Positions 45,006 through 54,064 of a stretch of DNA of 64,000 nt are shown piece after piece. A program made the translations under genes and the position numbers. The notes under the pieces are model-generated. The model was not told the origin of the DNA. It was given only the letters and a program-made list of their open reading frames with translations, and did no database searches. This DNA comes from Succinivibrio dextrinosolvens DSM 3072 (GTDB lineage Bacteria > Pseudomonadota > Gammaproteobacteria > Enterobacterales > Succinivibrionaceae), in NCBI RefSeq assembly GCF_900167015.1, contig NZ_FUXX01000010.1:1-64000 (forward strand). Reading direction: 5' to 3'. How positions within the stretch are numbered: position 1 is the first letter of the stretch; every line of letters starts with the position of its first letter.

Positions 45006-45800
45006 TTACTTGTTGTCTTTCTTCTCGTCAGCCTTCTTGATACCAACAAGCTTAACGTTGAATACAAGAACAGAATTTGGCTTGATGAACTGACCAACAG
45101 CATTCTCGCCGTAGCCAAGTGCTGAAGGAATGTATAGCTCATACTCTGAACCAACATTCATTAACTGTAAACCTTCAATCCAGCCTGGGATCATATTGTC
45201 CAGAGGGAAATCTACTGGCTTGGTCTGCTCATCGAATACGTTGCCGTCGATGGTTGAACCCTTGTAGGTTACGCTGATGATGTCACCCTTAACAGCCTTT
45301 GGACCTTCACCCTGCTTGATAACTTTGTACTGTAGACCTGATTTGGTGGTTACAACGCCTTCCTTCTTAGCATTAGAATCAAGGAATGCTTTGCCAGCCT
45401 TCAGATTATCTTCAGAAGCTTTCTTGGTCTCAACCTCGATCTTCTCCTGAATCTTCTTGTCTAAATCCTTAAGAATGTTTTCGATCTCTTCTCTCTTTAA
45501 AGATGAAACTGAATGTACTCCATCGGTGAAACCAGCGATAACAACATCAGAAGGAATCTCGCCGATAAGCTGTTCCTGATTCTTTTTCATCTGAGATACG
45601 TACTCACCTAAAGAAGCACCAATAGCGTATGCAGCTTTCTGCTCGAATGTGCTGTTTGAGGTTAATACATTTGAAGCCTGAGCCTGTGAATTTCCACCTA
45701 GCTGGTACTTGTGGTCGCATGCGCTTAGGGTAAGTACTGAAGCTGCTACAATTGTTGCTATAGCAGTTTTTGCAAATAACTTATTCAAGTTTTTCTCCAT
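45006..45800 (-). CDS. FKBP-type peptidyl-prolyl isomerase lipoprotein (FkpA/Mip-like)
   Basis: The 264-aa protein folds proteins in the periplasm. It has a lipobox VLTLSAC, an N-terminal dimerisation region of long helices (about 45-145) and a C-terminal FKBP domain (KGDIISVTYKGSTIDGNVFD, DNMIPGWIEGLQLM, YELYIPSALGYGE). I start at 45800, giving a clean leader 10 bases after thiL. The longer frame to 45857 overlaps thiL. A lipid anchor is less usual than the free FkpA form. Confidence 0.88.
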   Translation of the reverse strand: MEKNLNKLFAKTAIATIVAASVLTLSACDHKYQLGGNSQAQASNVLTSNSTFEQKAAYAIGASLGEYVSQMKKNQEQLIGEIPSDVVIAGFTDGVHSVSSLKREEIENILKDLDKKIQEKIEVETKKASEDNLKAGKAFLDSNAKKEGVVTTKSGLQYKVIKQGEGPKAVKGDIISVTYKGSTIDGNVFDEQTKPVDFPLDNMIPGWIEGLQLMNVGSEYELYIPSALGYGENAVGQFIKPNSVLVFNVKLVGIKKADEKKDNK

Positions 45801-45810
45801 TATTGTTCTT

Positions 45811-46806
45811 TTAAAAATGTTCGAAAGGTTTTTCTCTATAATCAAGCATTTTACCATGTTTTAACAGTTCTAAAGAACCATTTTTGATGGTTCCTATTCG
45901 TTTTACTGGTACGTTAGAACTTTCAGACAGTTTTTGTAGTTTTTCTTCGTTTGTCTCGTTCATGGTAAACAGCAGTTCGTAATCCCCTCCGCCGTATAAA
46001 CACAGATGATCCTGATAATCTTCTGGGAGATTGTATGTACTGAACTCAGAAGGTTTAGGCAAATCCTCAATATTTATGGTGGCTCCTACATTAGAGGCTT
46101 TTAAAATATGAGAAATATCTCCTACAAGTCCATCGGAAATATCGATTGCACATGAACAGATTCTGCTTAGCTCAGTTGAGAAACTGCACCTGTTTTCAAT
46201 TAGCATTCCCTTTTTATAACAGTGATCAAAAATACTATCATATTCTTTGTTAAGGCTTAGCTTTTCCATAAGTTTACATATCTGTGAACTTCTGTATCCA
46301 AGATCAACAGCAAAGGCAGGGAGTCCTAATGTTCCTGTTACATAGATTCCATCGTTAACCCTTGCATTTGCTCTTTTCATGGCGCTGTTTTTTCTGACAA
46401 GACCATATGCACTTATGGATATTGAAAGCGGTCCTTTACTGGTGTTTCCTCCGATTAAAGGAAGATTCAGCTTTGATGAGAGTGAATAAAGACCTTTTGA
46501 GAATTCTTCTAAAAATTTTTCGTTAGCATCCGGCAGATTGATTGATAGGGTAAAGCAGTAAGGCTTAGCTCCCATTGCAGCCAGATCCGAAACATTTACC
46601 AGAAGAGATTTGTATCCTAAAAGGAAAGGGGATGTGTCTTTAAAAAAATGAATTCCTTCATTTTGAGTATCAGTTGTAATTGCAAGCTCATACTCTGAAG
46701 GAATATTGATTAGTGCGCAGTCGTCACCAATTCCGAGGGAAATTCCTTCACCTCTGTCATTTGAGGTGAAGTACTTTTTTATTAGTTCAAATTCACTAAT
46801 AGCCAC
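45811..46806 (-). CDS. thiL: Thiamine-monophosphate kinase
   Basis: ThiL phosphorylates thiamine monophosphate to the active diphosphate. The 331-aa protein has SLGIGDDCALI for ATP and metal, TTDTQNEGIHF, KSLLVNVSDLAAMGAKP, IGGNTSKGP and CAIDISDGLVGDISHI. It starts at a GTG (46804-46806) 15 bases after nusB, as in the ribH-nusB-thiL order of E. coli. Confidence 0.94.
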   Translation of the reverse strand: MAISEFELIKKYFTSNDRGEGISLGIGDDCALINIPSEYELAITTDTQNEGIHFFKDTSPFLLGYKSLLVNVSDLAAMGAKPYCFTLSINLPDANEKFLEEFSKGLYSLSSKLNLPLIGGNTSKGPLSISISAYGLVRKNSAMKRANARVNDGIYVTGTLGLPAFAVDLGYRSSQICKLMEKLSLNKEYDSIFDHCYKKGMLIENRCSFSTELSRICSCAIDISDGLVGDISHILKASNVGATINIEDLPKPSEFSTYNLPEDYQDHLCLYGGGDYELLFTMNETNEEKLQKLSESSNVPVKRIGTIKNGSLELLKHGKMLDYREKPFEHF

Positions 46807-46821
46807 TTATCAGGCCTTAAT

Positions 46822-47250
46822 TTACTTGATAGCCTTTACTACTTTATCTAGTACGCCATTAACAAATTTGTGACTGTCCTGCTCAGCGAATTCCTTTGCT
46901 AAAAGGATAGACTCGTTGATTACTACTCTGTAAGGAACTTCCTGACGGAACATAAGTTCAAAAGTTCCTACACGTAAAACAGCCTTATCAACCTGATCAA
47001 GCTCGTCTAAAGGACGGCTTAAATGAGGAGCGAATGTAGCGTCGATCTCATCAACGTTATTGATTACACCAGAAATCAGATCGTGAAGATACTCAAGATC
47101 AGCACCTCTGATTGGCTGGTCTTCTAAAAACTGCTTTTCGATTTCTGTTGCAGAATAACCAGTCAGCTGCCACTGATAGATAGCCTGTAAAGCAAAGTGT
47201 CTTGCTTTATGGCGCTGTGCAGGTGTAACTGAACCTTCTGTAGAATCCAT
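46822..47250 (-). CDS. nusB: Transcription antitermination factor NusB
   Basis: NusB binds boxA RNA with NusE and prevents early termination in rRNA operons. The 142-aa all-helical protein has ARHFALQAIYQWQLTG, DKAVLRVGTFEL and YRVVINESILLAKEF, the typical start, middle and end segments. It lies 19 bases after ribH. Confidence 0.95.
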   Translation of the reverse strand: MDSTEGSVTPAQRHKARHFALQAIYQWQLTGYSATEIEKQFLEDQPIRGADLEYLHDLISGVINNVDEIDATFAPHLSRPLDELDQVDKAVLRVGTFELMFRQEVPYRVVINESILLAKEFAEQDSHKFVNGVLDKVVKAIK

Positions 47251-47269
47251 CTTTAATTGTTACCTATAA

Positions 47270-47740
47270 TTAGAACTGTTTAATAATGTTTACCATCTCA
47301 AGTGCAGATGAGGCTGCTTCTGAGCCCTTGTTACCTACATGAGATCCCGCTCTCTCTAATGCCTGTTCGAGGGTATCAACTGTTAGTACACCGTTGGCAA
47401 CTGGTACTGAATGTCTTAATGATACCTGAGAAATGCCCTTTGAACACTCATTAGCTACAACCTCGAAATGATAGGTTGAACCACGAATAACACATCCTAG
47501 AGCAATAATTGCATCATACTTGGTTGATGCAGCAATCTTTTCGCATACAACTGGAATTTCAATTGCACCTGGAACACGGACAACTGTAATATTCTTCTCT
47601 GGAACTTCGCCCTCACGCTTTAAGGTATCTAAAGCACCTTCAAGCAGACGCTCGTTGATTAGGCTGTTGAAACGAGATACAACAATAGCGAATTTGCCAT
47701 CTTGGCAAGGCTTCTTGCCTTCGATAATTTTGACAGACAT
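47270..47740 (-). CDS. ribH: 6,7-dimethyl-8-ribityllumazine synthase
   Basis: RibH joins the pyrimidine dione and the butanone phosphate to form lumazine, the substrate of riboflavin synthase. The 156-aa protein has [45 protein letters not shown] with the catalytic His, and [16 protein letters not shown]. It starts a unit ribH-nusB-thiL-FKBP after a 217-base gap. Confidence 0.96.
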   Translation of the reverse strand: MSVKIIEGKKPCQDGKFAIVVSRFNSLINERLLEGALDTLKREGEVPEKNITVVRVPGAIEIPVVCEKIAASTKYDAIIALGCVIRGSTYHFEVVANECSKGISQVSLRHSVPVANGVLTVDTLEQALERAGSHVGNKGSEAASSALEMVNIIKQF

Positions 47741-47957
47741 ATGATCTCCAATATATCAATGACTATCTTCCCGTTCTCAAGAGACTGAACTTGTCAGTAT
47801 TCATGTATTGTCCGAGACAGATTGTCCTGTTCTTTGTCGAATTAGTTTTTTCAACGCAGAGAATTATATCATCTTTTTGTAAGATATCACGGTTACTATG
47901 TAATCATGATTTATCTCTTTGAAAAAAACTGTATTCTCTGCAAAGGGAGTTTCTGAA

Positions 47958-48620
47958 TCAGAAACCGTTTCTTAATAGTGATTCCATGGTAATGCCTGAT
48001 TTAACAGGCTTTTTTTCTTCACTGCTCTGAAGGAACAGTCTCTCAAGATATCTTGCTAGAACATCTACTTCGAGATTTACGTGAGAGCCTGGCTCAAAGT
48101 TTCCGAAGTTGATTGAATCCTGAGTATGAGGGATCAGGGTGAGACGGAAGGTATCACCTTCAATTTCATTTACGGTCAGAGAAACTCCGTCAACTGCGAT
48201 TGAACCTTTGTGCGCAATGTATTTTAAAAGATCTGCTGGAGCCTTAATCCAGACATTGATTGCGTCATCTAAAGCTGCTTTTTTTACAACTTCGCCAACA
48301 CCATCAACATGTCCCTGCATGATGTGTCCTCCCAGATGAGTGCTTGGAGTACAGGCAAGCTCCAGATTGATTTTCTGGCCTCGTGTATAGTGAGAAAAGC
48401 AGGTGTGTTCTACTGTTTCTGCTGAAACATCAGCATAATAGCAGTTACCAGATATCTTAGTTACGGTCAGACATACACCATTGTTTGCAATGGAATCTCC
48501 TAATCTGACTCTATCTTTTAAATTAAATTTATCTGCGGTTTCAACGACAATTTCGTAGCCATTTCCTCTTTTGGATAATGACTTTAAAGTGCCTACAGAT
48601 TCTACAATTCCTGTAAACAT
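47958..48620 (-). CDS. ribE: Riboflavin synthase (alpha subunit)
   Basis: This enzyme (ribC in E. coli usage) dismutates two lumazines into riboflavin. The 220-aa protein shows the two homologous half-barrels: MFTGIVESVGTL, then GDSIANNGVCLTV, and the second copy with GHIMQGHVDGVGEV and GSIAVDGVSLTVNEIE. It lies 15 bases after ribD. Confidence 0.95.
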   Translation of the reverse strand: MFTGIVESVGTLKSLSKRGNGYEIVVETADKFNLKDRVRLGDSIANNGVCLTVTKISGNCYYADVSAETVEHTCFSHYTRGQKINLELACTPSTHLGGHIMQGHVDGVGEVVKKAALDDAINVWIKAPADLLKYIAHKGSIAVDGVSLTVNEIEGDTFRLTLIPHTQDSINFGNFEPGSHVNLEVDVLARYLERLFLQSSEEKKPVKSGITMESLLRNGF

Positions 48621-48635
48621 GAGAATGCCTCGATA

Positions 48636-49778
48636 CTAGTACTGAACAGAGGTGAAGTGAAGCAGAGCATCTGAGCCTAGTTTCTTGCATTTGTGCAGAT
48701 AGAACTGTCTGCAGCTATCAAGATTTAAGGCATTTTCAATGCTAAATGCGCTCTGCCCGTCAGATCCTAACATTTTTCCTGATACAAATGCATAGATTTC
48801 ATCGCAGAAATTCTGATTGATAAAAGCCGATGTAAGTTTTTCTCCTGCCTCAACCATGACACGACGGATTTTCAGTGTACCCAGATAACGCAGTACAGAA
48901 TCTATATCGGTGTGTCCGTCTTTTAATGGCACAAGAAGGCGTGTTACATGCTCATTTATCTTTTCTTCTGCAAGATACTTATCTTTGCTGTCTGTTCCGT
49001 TTACCCACAGAACATTTCCTGAGGAGAAGATCTGATATTTATTCAGATCAAGAATTCCCTTGGTATCGAGAATTACTTTAAGTGGCTGACGAATGAATTC
49101 CTTATCGATTTTTGCCAGTTTCTTTCTGGAAAAATTCTCATAGCGGACATTCATCTGAGGATTGTCGGCGATAACGGTATTAACACCTGTAATAATGCAG
49201 TCTGACTTGGCTCTGATATCCTGAACCTTAGCACGGCATTTTTCATTGGTTATCCACTTGCTCTGTCCGTTGGATAGAGCTGTCTTTGCATCCAGTGACA
49301 TTCCTACCTTAACACTTACGTAAGGATAATCACCAGTTATTGATTTGAAGAAAGCGCGGTTCAGAAATAGTGATTTTTTCTCCAGAACGTGTTCTACAAC
49401 CTCGATTCCGGCGTTTCTCAGTATTTCAAAGCCCTTTCCGCAGACCTGTGGATTTGGATCTCCTGCTGCTACGACAACTCTTGCAACTTTCATTTCTACA
49501 AGCTTAAGAGCACATGGAGGAGTTCTTCCATAATGAGAGCATGGTTCTAAGGTAACGTATGCTGTTGCACCTTCAACATCATAGTTGGCATCCTTTAAAG
49601 CCATAATCTCAGCATGGGGCTGACCAGCCTTGTGATGGTAACCTTTTCCGATTACTTTACCATCTCTAACAATGACACATCCTACCGGTGGATTAGGGTA
49701 GGATGTATATAAACCGCATGATGCAAGCTTTAAAGCCTGCATCATGAATTTCTTATCAGTCTTTGATACTGAATTCAA
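48636..49778 (-). CDS. ribD: Bifunctional riboflavin deaminase/reductase RibD
   Basis: RibD deaminates the GTP-derived pyrimidine and reduces its ribose. The 380-aa protein has the deaminase part (PNPPVGCVIVRDGKVIGKG, HAEIMAL, TLEPCSHYGRTPPC zinc site) and the reductase part (SVKVGMSLDAKTAL, WITNEKCR, SDCIITGVNTV). The start is a TTG at 49778. It lies between glyA and ribE in one run. Confidence 0.95.
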   Translation of the reverse strand: MNSVSKTDKKFMMQALKLASCGLYTSYPNPPVGCVIVRDGKVIGKGYHHKAGQPHAEIMALKDANYDVEGATAYVTLEPCSHYGRTPPCALKLVEMKVARVVVAAGDPNPQVCGKGFEILRNAGIEVVEHVLEKKSLFLNRAFFKSITGDYPYVSVKVGMSLDAKTALSNGQSKWITNEKCRAKVQDIRAKSDCIITGVNTVIADNPQMNVRYENFSRKKLAKIDKEFIRQPLKVILDTKGILDLNKYQIFSSGNVLWVNGTDSKDKYLAEEKINEHVTRLLVPLKDGHTDIDSVLRYLGTLKIRRVMVEAGEKLTSAFINQNFCDEIYAFVSGKMLGSDGQSAFSIENALNLDSCRQFYLHKCKKLGSDALLHFTSVQY

Positions 49779-49792
49779 AATGTGTTACCCGA

Positions 49793-51055
49793 TTAGTCTT
49801 TGTATACAGGGAATTTAGCACATAAAGCCTTAACACGATCACGGCACTTTAGAATAACTTCATCGTTCTGATAGTTATCTAAAACGTCACACATGATAGA
49901 TGCTAACTCTTTGATTTCAGCCTCTTTGAAGCCTCTTCTGGTACATGCAGGAGTACCCACACGGATACCTGAGGTAATGAATGGAGAACGAGGCTCACCT
50001 GGAACTGTGTTCTTGTTTACAGTGATGAATGCCTTGCCTAATGCAGCCTCTGCATCCTTACCGGTCATTTCACGACCAATGAAGTCCATTAGGAACAGGT
50101 GATTGTGGGTACCGCCAGATACAACCTTGTAGCCGCGCTTCATAACTTCTTCAGCTAACAGCTTAGCATTTGCTACAACCTGCTTCTGATAGTCAACATA
50201 CCAAGGCTCCATTGCCTCCTTGAATACAATTGCCTTAGCAGCAATGATGTGCTCTAGAGGACCACCCTGAGTACCAGGGAAGATTGCAGAATTCAGTTTC
50301 TTGTAGATTGTCTCGTCGTGGCAGTTTGAAAGAATGAAGCCAGAACGTGGACCACCTAAAGACTTGTGGGTTGTTGAGGTAACAACGTGTGCGTGATCGA
50401 TTGGGCTTGGGTATACACCAGCTGCAATCAGACCTGCAACGTGTGCCATATCTACTAACAGATATGCACCAACTTCATCAGCGATTTCACGCATCTTTGC
50501 CCAGTCAACGATTCCTGAGTAAGCTGAGAAACCTGCGATAATCATCTTTGGCTTGATTTCCTGAGCCTGCTTGCGAATTGCCTCGTAGTCTAACTCACCA
50601 GCCTCATTAACCTCATAGCCGTATGATTTGTAAACCTTACCTGAGAAATTAACAGAGCTACCGTGGGTTAAGTGACCACCTGATGAAAGTGACAGACCTA
50701 ATACAACATCACCTGGCTGACATAATGCAGCATAAACAGCATTGTTTGCCTGTGAACCTGCGTGAGGCTGAACGTTTGCAAAGTCGCACTTGAATAGCTT
50801 GCATGCTCTATCAATTGCTAGCTTTTCAACGATATCAACGTATTCACAGCCACCGTAGTAACGCTTTCCTGGGTAACCTTCAGCGTACTTGTTTGTTAAC
50901 TGTGAACCCTGTGCTTCCATAACACACTTAGAAGCATAGTTTTCTGATGCAATCAGCTCAATGTGATCTTCCTGACGCTGATTTTCGCCGCTTATTGCTG
51001 ACCAAAGCTCTGGATCGTATTCTGCAATTGACTTAGCTTTGTTAATGAAGCTCAT
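49793..51055 (-). CDS. glyA: Serine hydroxymethyltransferase
   Basis: GlyA converts serine to glycine and loads one-carbon units on folate, feeding thyA among others. The 420-aa PLP enzyme has [27 protein letters not shown], and the PLP lysine in [25 protein letters not shown] site precedes the ATG. A large palindrome lies in its leader region. ribD follows 14 bases later, so riboflavin and one-carbon genes share a transcript. Confidence 0.96.
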   Translation of the reverse strand: MSFINKAKSIAEYDPELWSAISGENQRQEDHIELIASENYASKCVMEAQGSQLTNKYAEGYPGKRYYGGCEYVDIVEKLAIDRACKLFKCDFANVQPHAGSQANNAVYAALCQPGDVVLGLSLSSGGHLTHGSSVNFSGKVYKSYGYEVNEAGELDYEAIRKQAQEIKPKMIIAGFSAYSGIVDWAKMREIADEVGAYLLVDMAHVAGLIAAGVYPSPIDHAHVVTSTTHKSLGGPRSGFILSNCHDETIYKKLNSAIFPGTQGGPLEHIIAAKAIVFKEAMEPWYVDYQKQVVANAKLLAEEVMKRGYKVVSGGTHNHLFLMDFIGREMTGKDAEAALGKAFITVNKNTVPGEPRSPFITSGIRVGTPACTRRGFKEAEIKELASIMCDVLDNYQNDEVILKCRDRVKALCAKFPVYKD

Positions 51056-51084
51056 TGGATTTCCTCAGTATTGTTTAGTGTTGG

Positions 51085-51110
51085 TATGCAGATGTTAAAA
51101 CATCTGCATA
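51085..51110 (-). promoter_or_regulatory. 26-bp perfect palindrome upstream of glyA
   Basis: TATGCAGATGTT (51085-51096) and AACATCTGCATA (51099-51110) form a perfect inverted repeat with a two-base centre, 30 bases upstream of the glyA start. On the minus strand it follows a T-rich tract. It could be an operator for a dimeric repressor or a leader hairpin. It does not match the E. coli PurR or MetR consensus. Confidence 0.6.
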
Positions 51111-51220
51111 AAAAAGAATGCAATGGTATTTTATCATTTTTTTTGACGTGGCTATCACTTTATTTATTAATGATCACCTTTAGATCAGGATACTGTTTTA
51201 TGACGATGGAGAAGGGGATT

Positions 51221-51257
51221 TTTTTGAAAAAGCCTCACGATATACAAGTGAGGCTTT
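51221..51257 (-). terminator. Terminator of the MFS transporter gene
   Basis: A 10-bp perfect stem, AAAGCCTCAC (51229-51238) with GTGAGGCTTT (51248-51257), is followed on the minus strand by TTCAAAAAAATCC. It lies 9 bases past the stop codon. The stem is strong but the T run is interrupted. Confidence 0.7.
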
Positions 51258-51265
51258 GTGTGTCA

Positions 51266-52516
51266 TTAGTTAGCAGTAGATACTGTTCCTGCAAATGTTT
51301 TGGATGTTCTGTGATGTGCTTTTTCTCTGCCTAGTGCATATACCGAAAATGATGCAAGCATGCACAGAATGATATCAATACTCCAGAGCAGATCATAACT
51401 CTGAGTCTTATCTACAATCAGACCAGCAACATTTGAACTTAAAAAGCTTCCAAGCTGATGGAAGATAAAGGCACATCCAAATAGAATTCCCAGCATTTTT
51501 ATTCCGAAGCGGTTACGGATAATCTCAGAGGTTGGACTTACTGTTGCATCACAGGTTAAGCCGACGCATAAAGAGAACAGTATTACGCTTAGAACAGTTT
51601 TTGGCATCAGGAAAATAAAGGCAAGGGCTGCAACTGCTCTTAACATATACACGGTGCCAAGAACATTTTTAAGAGAAAATACTCTGTAGCAGAATCCACA
51701 TAGGACAGCACCTATCATGGTTGAGATTCCGATAAGTGAATAGCTTAAGGTTGCTACATTGTCTGTTATTCCATATGAAATAAACTGTGAGTACAGATGT
51801 GTCTGAAGAATAGACATATGGAAGCCACAGGTAGCAAAACTCAGTAGCATGATAATAAAAGTTCTGTCATGGAGTGCGCTTAAAAATGAGCTTCTTTCTA
51901 TTCCAATATCTATATCTTCAGCTGTAGAGATAACCTGCTTGCGGTTTGATAGCCACAGACTTACAGGAATGATAATCAGAGTAAGTCCGGATAAGGTCAT
52001 CATGGTTGTCTGAATTCCAAAGTTTGAATTCAGTACATTCATGAATGGACAGAGAAACATGGAGCCGACGCCGGTTCCTGCATTAACGAATCCTGAAACT
52101 GCAGTAGCTCTTGCTAGTCCCAATGCAGGGGTTGCTACAGCCATCATCAGACCAAAACAGGTACCACCTGTTCCTGCGTGGAAAAGTATTCCTAAGAATA
52201 CTGTCAGAGATGTTACACTGGTACAGAATGGTGTTGCAAACAGACCTGAGAACATTAAAAGACAGCTTAATGTCAGCATAAATCCATAAGATTTCTTTAA
52301 TGCTAGATAGGCAAATAAAGGTTGAACCAGTCCATATACCAGCTGACCTAGAGCAAGTACAAAGCTTATCTGGCTATACGTCACGCCGCTGTTGAGCATG
52401 ATTGGCTGCAGGAGAAGGGCAAGGTTTGAACGTATGCCTGAACTTACAGCATAGACAAGACAGGCACAGAAAGCGATCATACATACATATAGTAATCTTA
52501 GTTTTCTGATACTCAT
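51266..52516 (-). CDS. MFS transporter (OFA/monocarboxylate-type)
   Basis: The 416-aa protein has twelve hydrophobic segments. Its pattern, VTYSQISFVLALGQLVYGLVQP in helix 2 and a TCDATVSPTSEIIRNRFG loop in the second half, resembles oxalate/formate and monocarboxylate antiporters of the MFS. I start at 52516, where GAGG lies 7 bases upstream. The frame extends two codons to a GTG. It is a single gene between two terminators. Substrate unknown. Confidence 0.72.
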   Translation of the reverse strand: MSIRKLRLLYVCMIAFCACLVYAVSSGIRSNLALLLQPIMLNSGVTYSQISFVLALGQLVYGLVQPLFAYLALKKSYGFMLTLSCLLMFSGLFATPFCTSVTSLTVFLGILFHAGTGGTCFGLMMAVATPALGLARATAVSGFVNAGTGVGSMFLCPFMNVLNSNFGIQTTMMTLSGLTLIIIPVSLWLSNRKQVISTAEDIDIGIERSSFLSALHDRTFIIMLLSFATCGFHMSILQTHLYSQFISYGITDNVATLSYSLIGISTMIGAVLCGFCYRVFSLKNVLGTVYMLRAVAALAFIFLMPKTVLSVILFSLCVGLTCDATVSPTSEIIRNRFGIKMLGILFGCAFIFHQLGSFLSSNVAGLIVDKTQSYDLLWSIDIILCMLASFSVYALGREKAHHRTSKTFAGTVSTAN

Positions 52517-52640
52517 AACCACACCTCAATATTTATCTTTTATGAGGCTAGATTACAGTCTAATTACTTATTAGTAAATCAAAAATATCTTATTGATATA
52601 TTAGAAAAACTAATAGATAAAAATAAAACGTATAATTACC

Positions 52641-52670
52641 AAAAAAATGCCGATTTTTAAAATCGGCATT
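52641..52670 (-). terminator. Terminator of the ABC-NifDK-like operon
   Basis: A 12-bp perfect stem, AATGCCGATTTT (52646-52657) with AAAATCGGCATT (52659-52670), is followed on the minus strand by a run of seven T. It is 30 bases past the stop of the K-like gene. Confidence 0.9.
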
Positions 52671-52699
52671 AGTGTTTCTTTTCAAATAAACTCTGGTTT

Positions 52700-54058
52700 C
52701 TAAGGATTTTCTCTAACTGCGGATGAGTAAATCTGCTCAATCAGACTCAGAGCGCCTTTATATCCAACGTAAGAACGGTTGATCACCACCTCCTCTGTGG
52801 TAATGGTTCCAACTTCTAGCAGAACCGCTCCTTTTTCCTTTGCAACGTCTCTCTCCCATGAGGAGCCGATGATAAGAGGCGTTCCACTTCCAAAATCAGT
52901 ATCTTTGATCTGCTGCTCTGCTATATATCCATCCTCTATAAACTGAACATCCACATCAACACCCTCTGTTATATTGTGATATATATCCTTGATGTTGTCC
53001 TTGTGTGCTTCAGGAGTATTATCTGTAATAATCTGCTTTACCGGAATAAGTCCCATCTGATCAGAGAGAAATCGTGTAAATGCCAGGTTGTAGGCAGAAT
53101 CTGAAACTACAGCAAACTGGGAAGGAAATCCGAACCAGTACTCTGCAAAGAAATCTGCAAAATGATCAAGATAGTAGTAATACTTGTCAGCTTCCTTTTT
53201 GATGAATCGTTCGCTCTGAGTATTTGCTATTCCTGAAAATTCCACAACCTTTCTGACAAATCTGGTGGTTTCCTCTTCACCGATAGGTATAACCGGAATA
53301 TGCAGGTAAGGCTGATCGAATTTCTCCTCTAACAGCTTTGCTGTACTTAGTCCAACCCATGGTGAGATTACAAGATTAAATGCTGCGTTTGGAATATTCA
53401 GCCAGTCTTTGCCCCCCTGACTTTCCGGTCCAAAAAGAATATTCACCTCAAAGCCGCTGTTCTGCAGGATGCGAACTATTTCCTCGTAGTCACCTCTCCA
53501 GAAAGTGTTGAAGTAAGGAATTTCAAAAAAGAGATTTACGAGATTTTTCTGCTTCTCTCCTTTGACGTAATTCTTTTCTACAAACTGTTCGATAATCGAG
53601 TTAACTACGACCTCGTGTCCATAGATATTGTTACCTTTAAAGCCTGGTATTTCAGCATTTACGATTGGTATTCCCTGTTTCTGATAACGGCTGACAACTG
53701 ACTGCACATCATCACCAACAAGGGCAGGAGAACAGCCTGTCAGCACCACATAGAGATCACCATTCATGATCTTTACTGCTCCGCTTATGGCTTTATCAAG
53801 CTTTGCAGCTCCTCCAAAAACAATCTCCTTTTCACCAGAGTTAGTTCCAGGAATATCTCCTCCTCCAATTCCGACAGATCCCTGAAAACCATTACAGAAT
53901 GACATTGTGAAATACTGCTGATCCACACATCCCGGTCCGCAGTTAATTATAGGTACAGCATTCTTGATAGCTGAAACTGTGTAGGCTGCACCAAGTGAGC
54001 AGGCATAATGTGGATGAGTGATTGATGTGTTCTTCTTTTTTTTCTTAGCTGTATTCAT
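52700..54058 (-). CDS. NifK-like beta subunit (copy 2)
   Basis: The 452-aa protein is closely similar to copy 1 (24373-25743) through its whole length. Cysteines in P-cluster positions are at 20 (HYAC), 40 and 44 (CGPGC) and 109 (LTGCSPALVGDD). Differences cluster in the segment after CGPGC (VDQQYFTMSF against MYKQFFFLSF), near the likely cluster and D interface. It is last in an operon behind an ABC importer. There is no nifH beside it, so it should share the H protein at 25.8 kb. Confidence 0.87.
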   Translation of the reverse strand: MNTAKKKKKNTSITHPHYACSLGAAYTVSAIKNAVPIINCGPGCVDQQYFTMSFCNGFQGSVGIGGGDIPGTNSGEKEIVFGGAAKLDKAISGAVKIMNGDLYVVLTGCSPALVGDDVQSVVSRYQKQGIPIVNAEIPGFKGNNIYGHEVVVNSIIEQFVEKNYVKGEKQKNLVNLFFEIPYFNTFWRGDYEEIVRILQNSGFEVNILFGPESQGGKDWLNIPNAAFNLVISPWVGLSTAKLLEEKFDQPYLHIPVIPIGEEETTRFVRKVVEFSGIANTQSERFIKKEADKYYYYLDHFADFFAEYWFGFPSQFAVVSDSAYNLAFTRFLSDQMGLIPVKQIITDNTPEAHKDNIKDIYHNITEGVDVDVQFIEDGYIAEQQIKDTDFGSGTPLIIGSSWERDVAKEKGAVLLEVGTITTEEVVINRSYVGYKGALSLIEQIYSSAVRENP

Positions 54059-54064
54059 TTTGTT

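Noticed and set aside
47741-49792. FMN riboswitch (RFN element) for the riboflavin genes
   Set aside because: The 217-base gap before ribH and the short gaps before ribD and ribE do not show the conserved RFN helices or junction sequences.
51071-51334. 87-codon plus-strand open frame between glyA and the MFS gene
   Set aside because: It runs through the palindrome and the terminator and then into the antisense of the MFS gene; no ribosome site or recognisable domain.
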